Notes under the pieces: generated by a model | What the model was told of the DNA's origin: nothing | The model's input: the letters and a program-made list of their open reading frames with translations, nothing else | Databases searched by the model: none | In this document: in pieces, positions 28,657-37,569 of the stretch | Numbering within the stretch: position 1 is the first letter of the stretch | Layout: the number at the start of each line of letters is the position of its first letter | Made by a program: the position numbers and the translations under genes | Assembly (NCBI RefSeq): GCF_014207905.1 | Contig: NZ_JACHLB010000001.1 | Span: 1,490,723 to 1,554,722 of the forward strand | Direction of reading: 5' to 3' | From: Flavobacterium notoginsengisoli | Lineage (GTDB): Bacteria; Bacteroidota; Bacteroidia; Flavobacteriales; Flavobacteriaceae | Length of the DNA stretch: 64,000 nt

Positions 28657-29808
28657 ATGGAATTTGATTTTCTAGAACCAGTTAATGATGTAGTTGTAAA
28701 ATTCGTCGGAGGACTGTCTTCTCAAGAGCTTGGAAGTAAAGTTGTTTTTCATACGCAAGAACAATTTCCAGATATAGAACAAATTAATATTGCTATAATT
28801 GGTGTTTTAGAAGATCGAACAAACATCAATATGATTAATGAAGTTAATCTTACTGCTGTTCGTAAAAAATTATACAGTATGTTTCCAGGTAATTGGGATG
28901 CTTCAATTGCAGACCTTGGAGATATACTAGCTGGTGATTCTGTTGAAGATACTTACTTTGCATTAAAGAAGGTAACAGCATCTTTAATTAAGAATAAAGT
29001 CATTCCTATAGTTCTGGGAGGTTCTCAGGATTTAACATATGCTTTGTATCGTGCCTACGATGATTTAGAGCAAATGGTAAATTTGGTTGCTGTCGATAAT
29101 AAATTTGATTTTGGTAAGGAAAATGAGTCAGTTTCGGCTAATTCTTACTTGACTAAAATTATTATTGATGAGCCAAATAATCTCTTCAATTACTGTAATA
29201 TAGGATATCAGACCTATTATAATTCTCAAGAAGAAATAGATCTAATCGAAAAATTATTTTTTGACGCTTATCGATTAGGCGAAATTTCGAACAAGATTAC
29301 TTTGGCTGAGCCAGTTTTTAGAGATGCAGATTTGGTTAGTATTGATTTGAATTCTGTAAAATCTTCAGCTTCTGGAAATACGGTTACATTTGAGCCAAAC
29401 GGATTTAATGGTAAAGAAATTTGTGCTTTAGCTAGATACGCTGGTATTAGTGATAAAGTATCTTCTTTTGGAGTTTTTAATCATAATAGTACAATGGCGG
29501 AATCTGTAATTATTTCGCAGATTGTATGGTATTTTATTGAAGGTTTTCACTACCGTTCTAAAGAATATCCTTTCGGAAGTCGTGCTAATTATTTGAAGTA
29601 TATAGTGCCGCTTGAAGATGAAGAACTTATATTTTATAAAAGCGACAAAACAGATCGTTGGTGGATCGAAATTCCATTTGAATCAAACGGTAGCAATAAA
29701 TTAAAAAGAAATACGTTATTACCGTGTTCTTACGATGAATATTTAGCTGCTTGCAATCAAGAATTGCCAGAAAGATGGTGGAAAGCACAGCGTAAAAATG
29801 CTTTGTAG
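28657..29808 (+). CDS. Arginase/formimidoylglutamase-fold protein with altered metal ligands
   Basis: 383 residues. The ureohydrolase fold is visible from IPIVLGGSQDLTYALYRAYDDL, NLVAVDNKFDFG and ADLVSIDLNSVKSS, which correspond to the GGDHS, DAHxD and SxDxDxxDP metal motifs. In each, key ligands are changed: the two His become Gln and Lys, and one Asp becomes Asn. Catalysis by a binuclear manganese site is therefore doubtful. It directly follows topA and precedes gldK by 262 bp. A structural or regulatory role is inference. Confidence 0.75.
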   Translation: MEFDFLEPVNDVVVKFVGGLSSQELGSKVVFHTQEQFPDIEQINIAIIGVLEDRTNINMINEVNLTAVRKKLYSMFPGNWDASIADLGDILAGDSVEDTYFALKKVTASLIKNKVIPIVLGGSQDLTYALYRAYDDLEQMVNLVAVDNKFDFGKENESVSANSYLTKIIIDEPNNLFNYCNIGYQTYYNSQEEIDLIEKLFFDAYRLGEISNKITLAEPVFRDADLVSIDLNSVKSSASGNTVTFEPNGFNGKEICALARYAGISDKVSSFGVFNHNSTMAESVIISQIVWYFIEGFHYRSKEYPFGSRANYLKYIVPLEDEELIFYKSDKTDRWWIEIPFESNGSNKLKRNTLLPCSYDEYLAACNQELPERWWKAQRKNAL

Positions 29809-29967
29809 TTTGAAAAACTAAGGTAAATCTTAATTTTTTAAAAACTAAGAAAAATAGTTAAATTGAATTAGTGAGAAAATTATTACATATGATAAAAATT
29901 AACGTTTTACATCGATTTTTTGACACAGTTTATCGATAAAATATTTTTTTTTTATTTTATTTAACAT

Positions 29968-29975
29968 TATTTTTG
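29968..29975 (+). promoter_or_regulatory. Possible -7 promoter element TATTTTTG for gldK
   Basis: Fits TANNTTTG, about 95 bp before the gldK ATG in the 262-bp gap after the arginase-like gene. No well-spaced TTG upstream; tentative. Confidence 0.25.
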
Positions 29976-30070
29976 AACGGTAAAATAAATTTCGCAAGTA
30001 GTATTGTTTTTTAGATAAATAATAAATACGTTTACGGACTTTTAATAATGAATAGATAATCCAAATTTAT

Positions 30071-31477
30071 ATGAAGAAGTTTATTGCATTTGCAGCAATG
30101 TTAACACTGGTAATTGGCTGTGGTAAGTCAGGTGACAAAGGTGAATTAGTTGGTGTTACAGGAGGGAAATGGCATCCTGAAAAACCTTATGGGATGACTT
30201 TGGTTCCGGGTGGATCTTTTATTATGGGTAAATCAGATGCAGATTTAGCTAATGTGGAAGATGCTCCAACTAAGACTGTAACTGTTCGTTCATTTTATAT
30301 GGATGAAACTGAAATTACAAATAGTGAGTATCGTCAATTTGTAGAATGGGTAAAAGATTCTACAATGAGAGTTCGTTTAGCAATCTTAGCAGATGAAACT
30401 GGACAAAAAAGTACAGGAGATAAAGGTAAAAAAGGCGGAAGTATTGCTGATTATGCTTTTAATGATTCTGATCCAGAAAAAATGACAGCTTATGATAAAT
30501 ATATGTACGACAACTATTACAGTGTTGGTACAAAAGATGATCCGTATGCTGGAAGAAAATTAAACAAAAAAGTAAAATTAATTAAAGATACTAAAGCATA
30601 CCCAGATGAGTATTACACTGAAGTAATGGATTCTATGTATTTGCCAATTGAAGAATCTTACAATGGATTAAGAACAATTGATGTAAATAAATTGAAATTC
30701 CGTTATTCTTGGATGGATATTCAAGCTGCTGCAAAAGCTAAAGTTGGAAAAAGAAGTGACTTCGTAAAAACAGAGCAGGTAAATGTATATCCTGATACTG
30801 CAGTTTGGATTAAAGATTTTGCTTATTCATATAATGAACCAATGCATAATGATTATTTCTGGCACAAAGCTTATGGTGAATATCCTGTAGTTGGTGTGAC
30901 TTGGAAACAAGCTAAAGCATTCTGTGCTTGGAGAACTTTAAACAAAAACAGTTATATCAAATCTAAGAAAAAAGGTCGTGACTTAGTAAATGCTTTCAGA
31001 TTACCAACTGAGGCAGAGTGGGAGTATGCGGCAAGAGGTGGTCTAGAATCTGCAACTTACCCTTGGGGAGGTCCTTATACTAAAAGTGATAGAGGTTGTT
31101 TCTTAGCAAACTTCAAACCAAGTAGAGGAGATTATGCGGCTGACGAAGCTTTATATACTGTTGAAGCAAAATCATATGAAGTAAACGGTTACGGATTATA
31201 TAACATGGCAGGAAACGTTTCAGAGTGGACAGATTCAGCTTACAATCCAAACGCTTACGAATATGTTTCAACTATGAATCCAAACGTAATTGATGGTAAA
31301 AATCAAAGAAAAGTGGTTCGTGGAGGTTCTTGGAAAGACGTTGCTTATTTCCTACAGGTAAGTACTCGTGATCACGAATACGCTGATTCAGCTAGAAGTT
31401 ATATCGGTTTCAGAACTGTACAAGATTACATGGGAACTCAAGTAACAGGTAACGGAAACGGAAGCAAAAGAAAGTAA
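30071..31477 (+). CDS. gldK: Gliding motility / type IX secretion lipoprotein GldK
   Basis: 468 residues. Signal peptide with lipobox VIGC (Cys17). The body is a formylglycine-generating-enzyme-like (FGE-sulfatase) domain: GMTLVPGGSFIMG, YMDETEITNSEYRQFV, FRLPTEAEWEYAARGG, NMAGNVSEW and VVRGGSWKD. With GldN it forms the periplasmic/outer-membrane ring of the type IX secretion system that exports adhesins for gliding. It is first of gldKLMN. Confidence 0.97.
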   Translation: MKKFIAFAAMLTLVIGCGKSGDKGELVGVTGGKWHPEKPYGMTLVPGGSFIMGKSDADLANVEDAPTKTVTVRSFYMDETEITNSEYRQFVEWVKDSTMRVRLAILADETGQKSTGDKGKKGGSIADYAFNDSDPEKMTAYDKYMYDNYYSVGTKDDPYAGRKLNKKVKLIKDTKAYPDEYYTEVMDSMYLPIEESYNGLRTIDVNKLKFRYSWMDIQAAAKAKVGKRSDFVKTEQVNVYPDTAVWIKDFAYSYNEPMHNDYFWHKAYGEYPVVGVTWKQAKAFCAWRTLNKNSYIKSKKKGRDLVNAFRLPTEAEWEYAARGGLESATYPWGGPYTKSDRGCFLANFKPSRGDYAADEALYTVEAKSYEVNGYGLYNMAGNVSEWTDSAYNPNAYEYVSTMNPNVIDGKNQRKVVRGGSWKDVAYFLQVSTRDHEYADSARSYIGFRTVQDYMGTQVTGNGNGSKRK

Positions 31478-31532
31478 TTTTATAATTTTATCAATATCCA
31501 ACAAATCTATTTAAAACCTAAAAAAAAGTATT

Positions 31533-32180
31533 ATGGCATTATTAAGTAAAAAAGCAATGAATTTCGCTTATGGTATGGGAGCGGCAGTGGTAATTATTGG
31601 AGCTTTATTCAAAATTACTCACTTTGAACTTGGACCTTTAACAGGAACAGTTATGCTTTCAATTGGATTGGTTACTGAGGCATTAATTTTTGCTCTTTCT
31701 GCTTTCGAACCAGTTGAAGACGAATTAGATTGGACTTTAGTTTACCCAGAATTAGCTAACGGACAAGCTAGAAAGAAAGAAGCTAAAGCTGAAACTCCAA
31801 CTGACGCTCAAGGATTATTATCTCAAAAATTAGATTCATTATTAAAAGAAGCTAAAATTGACGGTGAATTAATGTCAAGTTTAGGAAATAGTATTAAAAA
31901 CTTCGAATCTGCTGCTAAAGGAATTGCTCCAACTGTAGATTCAATTGCAGGACAAAAGAAATATTCTGAAGAATTATCTGTTGCTGCAGCTCAAATGGAA
32001 TCATTAAATAGTTTATATAAAGTACAGTTAGAAAGCGCTTCTAGAAACGCTGAAGCTAACAAAGAAATCGCTGAAAATGCTTCTAAATTAAAAGAGCAAA
32101 TGGCGTCTATGACTGCAAACATTGCTTCTTTAAACAGCGTTTATGGTGGTATGCTTTCTGCAATGAGTAACAAAGGATAA
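31533..32180 (+). CDS. gldL: Gliding motor inner-membrane protein GldL
   Basis: 215 residues with two N-terminal membrane helices (about 9-31 and 35-57) and a cytoplasmic coiled-coil tail. Residues reported as important in the F. johnsoniae GldL motor are all present at the same numbers: Tyr13, Lys27, His30, Glu49 and Glu59. GldL with GldM is a proton-driven rotary motor powering gliding and type IX secretion. It lies 55 bp after gldK and 52 bp before gldM. Confidence 0.97.
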   Translation: MALLSKKAMNFAYGMGAAVVIIGALFKITHFELGPLTGTVMLSIGLVTEALIFALSAFEPVEDELDWTLVYPELANGQARKKEAKAETPTDAQGLLSQKLDSLLKEAKIDGELMSSLGNSIKNFESAAKGIAPTVDSIAGQKKYSEELSVAAAQMESLNSLYKVQLESASRNAEANKEIAENASKLKEQMASMTANIASLNSVYGGMLSAMSNKG

Positions 32181-32232
32181 TTAGTTTTTAACTAAATATT
32201 AAATTTATTAATAAAGAACTAATTAGAAAAAA

Positions 32233-33768
32233 ATGGCAGGAGGAAAATTAACCCCTAGACAGAAGATGATTAACCTGATGTATCTGGTTTTCATCGCGAT
32301 GTTAGCAATGAACGTATCAAAAGAAGTTATTTCGGCTTTTGGTTTGATGAATGAAAAATTCGAAGCAGCAAACACTTCTTCAGTTACTACAAATGCAAAA
32401 TTGTTAGAAACTTTAAATTTAAAAGCTTCTGAATCTAAAGGAGAATTTGCTGAAGCTTCAGTAATTGCTCATAAAGTTCAGACTATTTCTAAAGATTTTT
32501 ACACTTATATAGCAGGTTTGAAATCTCAAGCTATTGAAGGTTTCGAAGTTGATAGTGAAACAGGAAAATTACCTTACGAGTCTATGGACAGAGGTGATAA
32601 TATAGATGATTGGTTCACAGGAGATGGTTATACTGCAAAAGGTAATGAGATTATAGCTAAAATTGAAAAGTATAAAGCGGATATGAAAGCTGCTTTAGGT
32701 TCAAAATATGCTGATATATCAAATGAAGTAGCTAAGAAATTTGATGTTTCTGATGTGAAAAATAAAGAAGGTATTAAAGAAAAATACTTAGCATACCACT
32801 TTAAAGGTTTTCCTGCAATCGCGACAGCTGCAAAACTTTCAACATGGCAAAATGATGTTCAAAAAATTGAGGCTGACGTGTACAACCGTGCTTTAGGAAA
32901 AGCTGCTGTAGATGAAGCTTCTTATAGCAAATTTGAAGCTATTGTAGTTTTAGATAAAAATGCTTACTTCCAAGGAGAAAAAGTTACTGGTAAAGTAGTT
33001 TTAGGTAAATATGATCCTAATGCACAATTCAGTGGATTTGAAGGTCCTGGTAAATTAGTAAATGGTCAGGCTGTATTAGAAATGACTGCTGGTGGAGTTG
33101 GAGAGCAAAAAATTGGAGGTTCATTTAACTTTATGGAAAATGGTAAACCAATTAAATTGCCTTTCAATGGTACTTACGTTGTAGTTCCAAGACCAAACTC
33201 TGCTACAATCTCTGCTGATAAAATGAATGTTGTGTATAGAGGTGTTGTTAACCCAATCTCTGTATCTTTTGCTGGTGTTGCTGATAACAAAGTTGTTGCT
33301 AGCGCTCCAGGATTATCTTCAGCTGGAAAACCAGGAAAATATAACATGAGCCCAGGTCAAGGTACTGAAGCTACAATTTCTGTAACTGGGACATTGCCAA
33401 ACGGTGATAAAGTATCAGACAAGAAAACATTTAGAATTAAAGGTATTCCTGGTCCAACAGGAACAATCAGAGGAGAAATGGGAGTTGTTAAAGGTCCTAA
33501 ATCTAACTTAGAGATTGCTACTATTGGAGCTAAATTACTTGATTTCGATTTTGAAGTTGGTTTAGATGTTGTTGGATTCAATATGAAAATTGCTGGACAG
33601 CCTACAGTTGTTGTTACAGGAAATAAAATGAATGCACAATGTAAACAAGTACTTTCAAGAGCAGGTAAAGGAGACCAAGTTACTATTTCTGAAATTAAAA
33701 CTAAACTTGTTGGAGCTGGTAGTTACTTATTGCCAAGAACTGCTCCAGTAATTTACGAAATACAATAA
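32233..33768 (+). CDS. gldM: Gliding motor protein GldM
   Basis: 511 residues. MAGGKLTPRQKMINLMYLVFIAMLAMNVSKEV gives the single N-terminal membrane helix with Arg9, the residue that faces the GldL glutamate. The rest is the long periplasmic shaft of four domains, including GldM C-terminal-type segments (GKAAVDEASYSKFEAIVVLDKNAYFQGEKVTGKVVLG). It carries rotation from GldL across the periplasm to the GldK/GldN ring. Confidence 0.97.
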   Translation: MAGGKLTPRQKMINLMYLVFIAMLAMNVSKEVISAFGLMNEKFEAANTSSVTTNAKLLETLNLKASESKGEFAEASVIAHKVQTISKDFYTYIAGLKSQAIEGFEVDSETGKLPYESMDRGDNIDDWFTGDGYTAKGNEIIAKIEKYKADMKAALGSKYADISNEVAKKFDVSDVKNKEGIKEKYLAYHFKGFPAIATAAKLSTWQNDVQKIEADVYNRALGKAAVDEASYSKFEAIVVLDKNAYFQGEKVTGKVVLGKYDPNAQFSGFEGPGKLVNGQAVLEMTAGGVGEQKIGGSFNFMENGKPIKLPFNGTYVVVPRPNSATISADKMNVVYRGVVNPISVSFAGVADNKVVASAPGLSSAGKPGKYNMSPGQGTEATISVTGTLPNGDKVSDKKTFRIKGIPGPTGTIRGEMGVVKGPKSNLEIATIGAKLLDFDFEVGLDVVGFNMKIAGQPTVVVTGNKMNAQCKQVLSRAGKGDQVTISEIKTKLVGAGSYLLPRTAPVIYEIQ

Positions 33769-33812
33769 TAAAGTAGTGAAAGCTACATTCAATATCTTAT
33801 AATGATACCACG

Positions 33813-34802
33813 ATGAAAGTAAGAAATTTTTTAATAGCTATTGTTTCTATCGCTGGAGGTTTTGCTTCTAATGCGCAATCTAATTTGCTTAACGCTAAAA
33901 CTCCTGCTCAGATCGGACTTAAAACTCCTGCTCAATTAATATCTGATAATGATAAGCCTTTGGCTTACGGTTATGTGGATGATAGAGATATTTTGATGGG
34001 AAAAACTACATGGGAAATCATTGATTTAAATGAGAAAATCAACTTTCCATTATATTTTCCGGTAGATACAGCTAATATTGGTGCTAACAGACGTTCTTTA
34101 TACGACGTTTTGACTAAAGCTATTAAAGGTGGAAAAATAACTGAAGTGTATACAGATAGTTATTTCAATACTAAAAAATCTATGAAAGACATCGAAGGAT
34201 CATTATCTCGTATTGATACGACAGATGCTGGTAGAGAGTTGATTAATCAATATCCAGATGATTACAAATCACGTGTTGTGAAGAAAAAAGTAGTTACTGG
34301 AACTGGAAAAAACAAAAAAGTAAATTATGTTGAAGAAACAGTTGGACCATCTAGAACGGTTCCTGCTGAATATATCTTAAAACAAGATTTAACTGCTGCA
34401 GATGTTACTCAGTATAAAATTAAAGGGTACTGGTATTTTGACAAACGTCAGAGTGAATTGAAATATCGTTTGCTTGGAATTTGTCCAGTTACTCCAGACG
34501 TTTATACGATGAATAGTGATGAAAAGGATTATATTGAATTATTTTGGGTTTTCTTCCCAAATGCCAGAGAAGCATTGCATGAGGCAAAAGCTTTCAATGA
34601 CAACAATTCAGCTCTTCCAATTTCATTCGATCAGATTTTGAATTCTAGACGCTTTAATGCTGTTGTTTACAAAGAGGAAAACCTTTATGGAGATAGAGCG
34701 ATTAGCGATTATATGAAAGACAATGCACAAAATCAATTGTTAGAATCTGAAAGAGTAAAAGAAAAAATTCGCAATTTCGAACAAGATATGTGGAACTACT
34801 AA
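33813..34802 (+). CDS. gldN: Gliding motility protein GldN
   Basis: 329 residues with a signal peptide (MKVRNFLIAIVSIAGGFASNAQ). The mature part matches GldN/PorN: PLAYGYVDDRDILMGKTTWEIIDLNEKINFPLYFPVDT and YWYFDKRQSELKYRLLGICPVTPDVY. It forms the periplasmic ring with GldK. It is the last gene of the gldKLMN operon and is followed by a strong terminator. Confidence 0.97.
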   Translation: MKVRNFLIAIVSIAGGFASNAQSNLLNAKTPAQIGLKTPAQLISDNDKPLAYGYVDDRDILMGKTTWEIIDLNEKINFPLYFPVDTANIGANRRSLYDVLTKAIKGGKITEVYTDSYFNTKKSMKDIEGSLSRIDTTDAGRELINQYPDDYKSRVVKKKVVTGTGKNKKVNYVEETVGPSRTVPAEYILKQDLTAADVTQYKIKGYWYFDKRQSELKYRLLGICPVTPDVYTMNSDEKDYIELFWVFFPNAREALHEAKAFNDNNSALPISFDQILNSRRFNAVVYKEENLYGDRAISDYMKDNAQNQLLESERVKEKIRNFEQDMWNY

Positions 34803-34824
34803 GTTGATACATAGCATCATAATT

Positions 34825-34864
34825 AAAAAACTCTTACTACATTTGTAGTAAGAGTTTTTTTTTT
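34825..34864 (+). terminator. Rho-independent terminator of gldKLMN
   Basis: Perfect stem CTCTTACTAC (34831-34840) with GTAGTAAGAG (34845-34854), ATTT loop, followed by ten T. Confidence 0.9.
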
Positions 34865-34998
34865 GCATGTAAAAAATATCTCCATTTTAAATTGATATTA
34901 TTTATTGATTTGGTCTATTTGTATATTTTTTAAATTATGTAAGAAAAAAATCACAATATAATTTAGAAAATTACGTTTAACTTCTTGTAATATGTATC

Positions 34999-35991
34999 AT
35001 GATGAAAGTAAGAGATTTTTTAATAGCTATTGTTTCTGTTGCGGGATGTTTTAATTCTCAAGCACAATCTAATTTATTAAATGCAAAAACTGCTGATCAG
35101 ATTGGAATAAAGACGGCGGCGCAAATGATATCGGATAATGATAAACCATTGGCATATGGTTATGTAAACGATAGAGATATTTTAATGGGGAAGACAACTT
35201 GGGAGATTATTGATTTGAATGAAAAGATCAATTTTCCGTTGTATTTTCCAGTAGATACTGCGAATATTGGCCCGGATAGACGTTCGCTTTATGATGTTTT
35301 GACGAAAGCAATAAAAGATGGTAAGATTACGGAAGTTTACACGGATAGTTATTTCAATACTAAAAAATCTTTAAAAGATATTCAAGGTGCATTATCTCGT
35401 GTGGATACGACAGATGCTGGTAGGGAATTGATTAACCAATATCCAGATGACTACAGATCGCGAGTGGTTAAGAAAAAAGTAGTTACTGGAAAAGGAAAAA
35501 ACAAAAGTGTTTCTTATGTCGAAGAAACGGTCGGGCCTACAAGAACAGTTCCTGCTGAATATATTTTGAAACAGGATTTAACTGCAGCAGATGTTAGCCA
35601 ATATAAGATTAAAGGGTTTTGGTATTTTGACAAACGTGAAAGTGAATTGAAATATCGTTTACTTGGAATTTGCCCTGTCACTCCAGATGTCTATACGATG
35701 AATAGCGACGAGAAAGATTACATTGAGCTTTTCTGGGTTTTCTTTCCTAATGCGCGAGATGTTCTGCATGAAGCAAAGGCTTTTAATGATCAAAATTCTG
35801 CCCTTCCTATTTCATTCGATCAGATATTAAATTCAAGAAGATTTAATAGCGTCATATACAAAGAAGAAAATGTATACGGAGATCGAGAAATCAAAGATTA
35901 TATTCGTGATGATGCTCAAAGTCAATTGCTCGAATCTGAAAGGGTAAAAGAGAAGATTCGTAATTTTGAACAAGATATGTGGAATTACTAA
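34999..35991 (+). CDS. gldO: GldN paralogue GldO
   Basis: 330 residues starting ATGATGAAAGTA (the second ATG at 35002 aligns with gldN's start). It is very similar to GldN throughout; differences cluster in the mature N-terminus and a few loops. In F. johnsoniae gldO is a tandem, partly redundant copy of gldN. The 196-bp gap and intervening terminator mean it has its own promoter. Its own terminator is a diverged copy of gldN's. Confidence 0.95.
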   Translation: MMKVRDFLIAIVSVAGCFNSQAQSNLLNAKTADQIGIKTAAQMISDNDKPLAYGYVNDRDILMGKTTWEIIDLNEKINFPLYFPVDTANIGPDRRSLYDVLTKAIKDGKITEVYTDSYFNTKKSLKDIQGALSRVDTTDAGRELINQYPDDYRSRVVKKKVVTGKGKNKSVSYVEETVGPTRTVPAEYILKQDLTAADVSQYKIKGFWYFDKRESELKYRLLGICPVTPDVYTMNSDEKDYIELFWVFFPNARDVLHEAKAFNDQNSALPISFDQILNSRRFNSVIYKEENVYGDREIKDYIRDDAQSQLLESERVKEKIRNFEQDMWNY

Positions 35992-36012
35992 GATTCTGAC
36001 TTAATTATAAAC

Positions 36013-36047
36013 AAAACTCTTGCTACCTTTGTAGTGAGAGTTTTCTA
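36013..36047 (+). terminator. Rho-independent terminator of gldO
   Basis: Stem CTCTTGCTAC (36017-36026) with GTAGTGAGAG (36031-36040), CTTT loop. It differs from the gldN terminator by substitutions that leave two wobble pairs. Confidence 0.8.
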
Positions 36048-36067
36048 TTTTATTTATACACTGCAAA

Positions 36068-37141
36068 ATGCTTGATTATTTAATCGTTGGGTCTGGATTG
36101 GCTGGAATTTCTTTTGCCGAAGTTGCCCTTAAAAACAATAAAACTATTTTACTTATAGACGATAAATCTCAGAATTCTTCGAGAATTGCTGGCGGATTAT
36201 ACAATCCAGTGATTTTAAAGCGTTTTAGCGAAGTTTGGAATGCTAGGGAGCATTTGGTTTTAATGAATGAGTTCTATGATCAAGTTGAGGATAAATTAAA
36301 GGAGAAATTCAATTATAAAATGCCGATTCTTCGAAAGTTTTTTTCAATCGAAGAACAAAATAACTGGTTTGCCGCTTCTGATAAAGTAAATTTAGCTCCT
36401 TTTTTATCAACTAAATTAATTACTAAAAAGTATCAAAGTATTGATTCCCCAAATGATTATGGAGAAGTTTTACATACAGGTTATGTTAAAACTAGACAGT
36501 TATTAGAAAGTTACAATACCTATTTAAAAGAGAATAACTTGCTGCTAGAAGAATCTTTTCACAGTTCTTTTTTAGATATTCTTGAGTCGGGAATTCAATA
36601 CAAAAATATTAAAGCTCGCCATATCATATTTGCGGAAGGTTTTGGGTTGCACAAAAATCCATATTTTAATTATCTTCCTTTGGATGGCACGAAAGGAGAA
36701 TTGTTTTTAATAAAAGCACCCGATTTGAAACTGGATGTAATTGTTAATACCAGTGTTTTTATTCTTCCAGTAGGTGGTAGTTTATTTAAAGTTGGTGCGA
36801 CTTACAATTGGCATGATAAAACAGATCTTCCTACAGAGGAAGGAAAACAAGAGCTTGTAGACCGTATTAAAGAAATCATTAACTGCGATTTTGAAATTAT
36901 AAAACATTTTGCAGGTGTAAGACCAACAGTTGCAGATAGAAGGCCTTTAGTTGGTACGCACGAAGCGTATAATAGTATTCATATTCTTAACGGATTAGGA
37001 ACACGAGGTGTAATGCTTGGCCCAGCATTGGCAAAAATGCTATATGATAATATTGAAAATGGAGCACCTATAGATCGTGAAGCCGATATTAAGAGATTTC
37101 ACAAAAGGTATTTAAAAAGTCTTACTCCCGACCGGCCATAG
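36068..37141 (+). CDS. FAD-dependent oxidoreductase (DAO family)
   Basis: 357 residues. An N-terminal Rossmann motif (LIVGSGLAGISFAEVALKNN) binds FAD. The C-terminal blocks GVRPTVADRRPLVGTHEAY and LNGLGTRGVMLGPALAKMLYD are typical of the D-amino-acid/glycine oxidase-like DAO family. The substrate is unknown. It starts 21 bp after the gldO terminator and its 3' end overlaps the convergent DUF983 gene by 20 bp. Confidence 0.85.
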   Translation: MLDYLIVGSGLAGISFAEVALKNNKTILLIDDKSQNSSRIAGGLYNPVILKRFSEVWNAREHLVLMNEFYDQVEDKLKEKFNYKMPILRKFFSIEEQNNWFAASDKVNLAPFLSTKLITKKYQSIDSPNDYGEVLHTGYVKTRQLLESYNTYLKENNLLLEESFHSSFLDILESGIQYKNIKARHIIFAEGFGLHKNPYFNYLPLDGTKGELFLIKAPDLKLDVIVNTSVFILPVGGSLFKVGATYNWHDKTDLPTEEGKQELVDRIKEIINCDFEIIKHFAGVRPTVADRRPLVGTHEAYNSIHILNGLGTRGVMLGPALAKMLYDNIENGAPIDREADIKRFHKRYLKSLTPDRP

Positions 37142-37505
37142 GATCATAAGAAACAAACATATTTATATACAAGTTTCTTGATAGACGCAATACAAATGGA
37201 AATAAAACTACGAGCGTTAAAATAATTGCTAAAAATGATTGTTCGATAGTAGCTCCGAAAAATACAAAAGAAACAATAAAAGCTGCAATTCCGACTGCAA
37301 CATTCAATGCGTAGCTAACATACATGGCACCATAAAAAAACGAAGGTTCAATTTGGTATTTGAATCCGCAATGACTGCAATTTTCGTTCATTTTGAGAAC
37401 TTTACCCAAATGAAGCGGATTTTTGTCCTCATACATGCTTTCTTTTTGGCATTTTGGACAACTTCCTGTTAAAATACTATTTAGTTTCGATCCTTTTTTT
37501 AACAT
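37122..37505 (-). CDS. DUF983 membrane protein
   Basis: 127 residues from the ATG at 37503-37505. Two Cys pairs (CPKC near 20, CSHC near 45) precede two membrane helices (about 62-85 and 90-112), the pattern of DUF983. The four cysteines suggest a zinc ribbon. Function unknown. Its stop lies inside the end of the convergent FAD-oxidoreductase gene. Confidence 0.8.
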   Translation of the reverse strand: MLKKGSKLNSILTGSCPKCQKESMYEDKNPLHLGKVLKMNENCSHCGFKYQIEPSFFYGAMYVSYALNVAVGIAAFIVSFVFFGATIEQSFLAIILTLVVLFPFVLRLSRNLYINMFVSYDPMAGRE

Positions 37506-37569
37506 TTGCAAAAATTTTATCAAAGGTACATTTTTACGCCTTTATTTCTTGTAACAACAGTCACAAATT

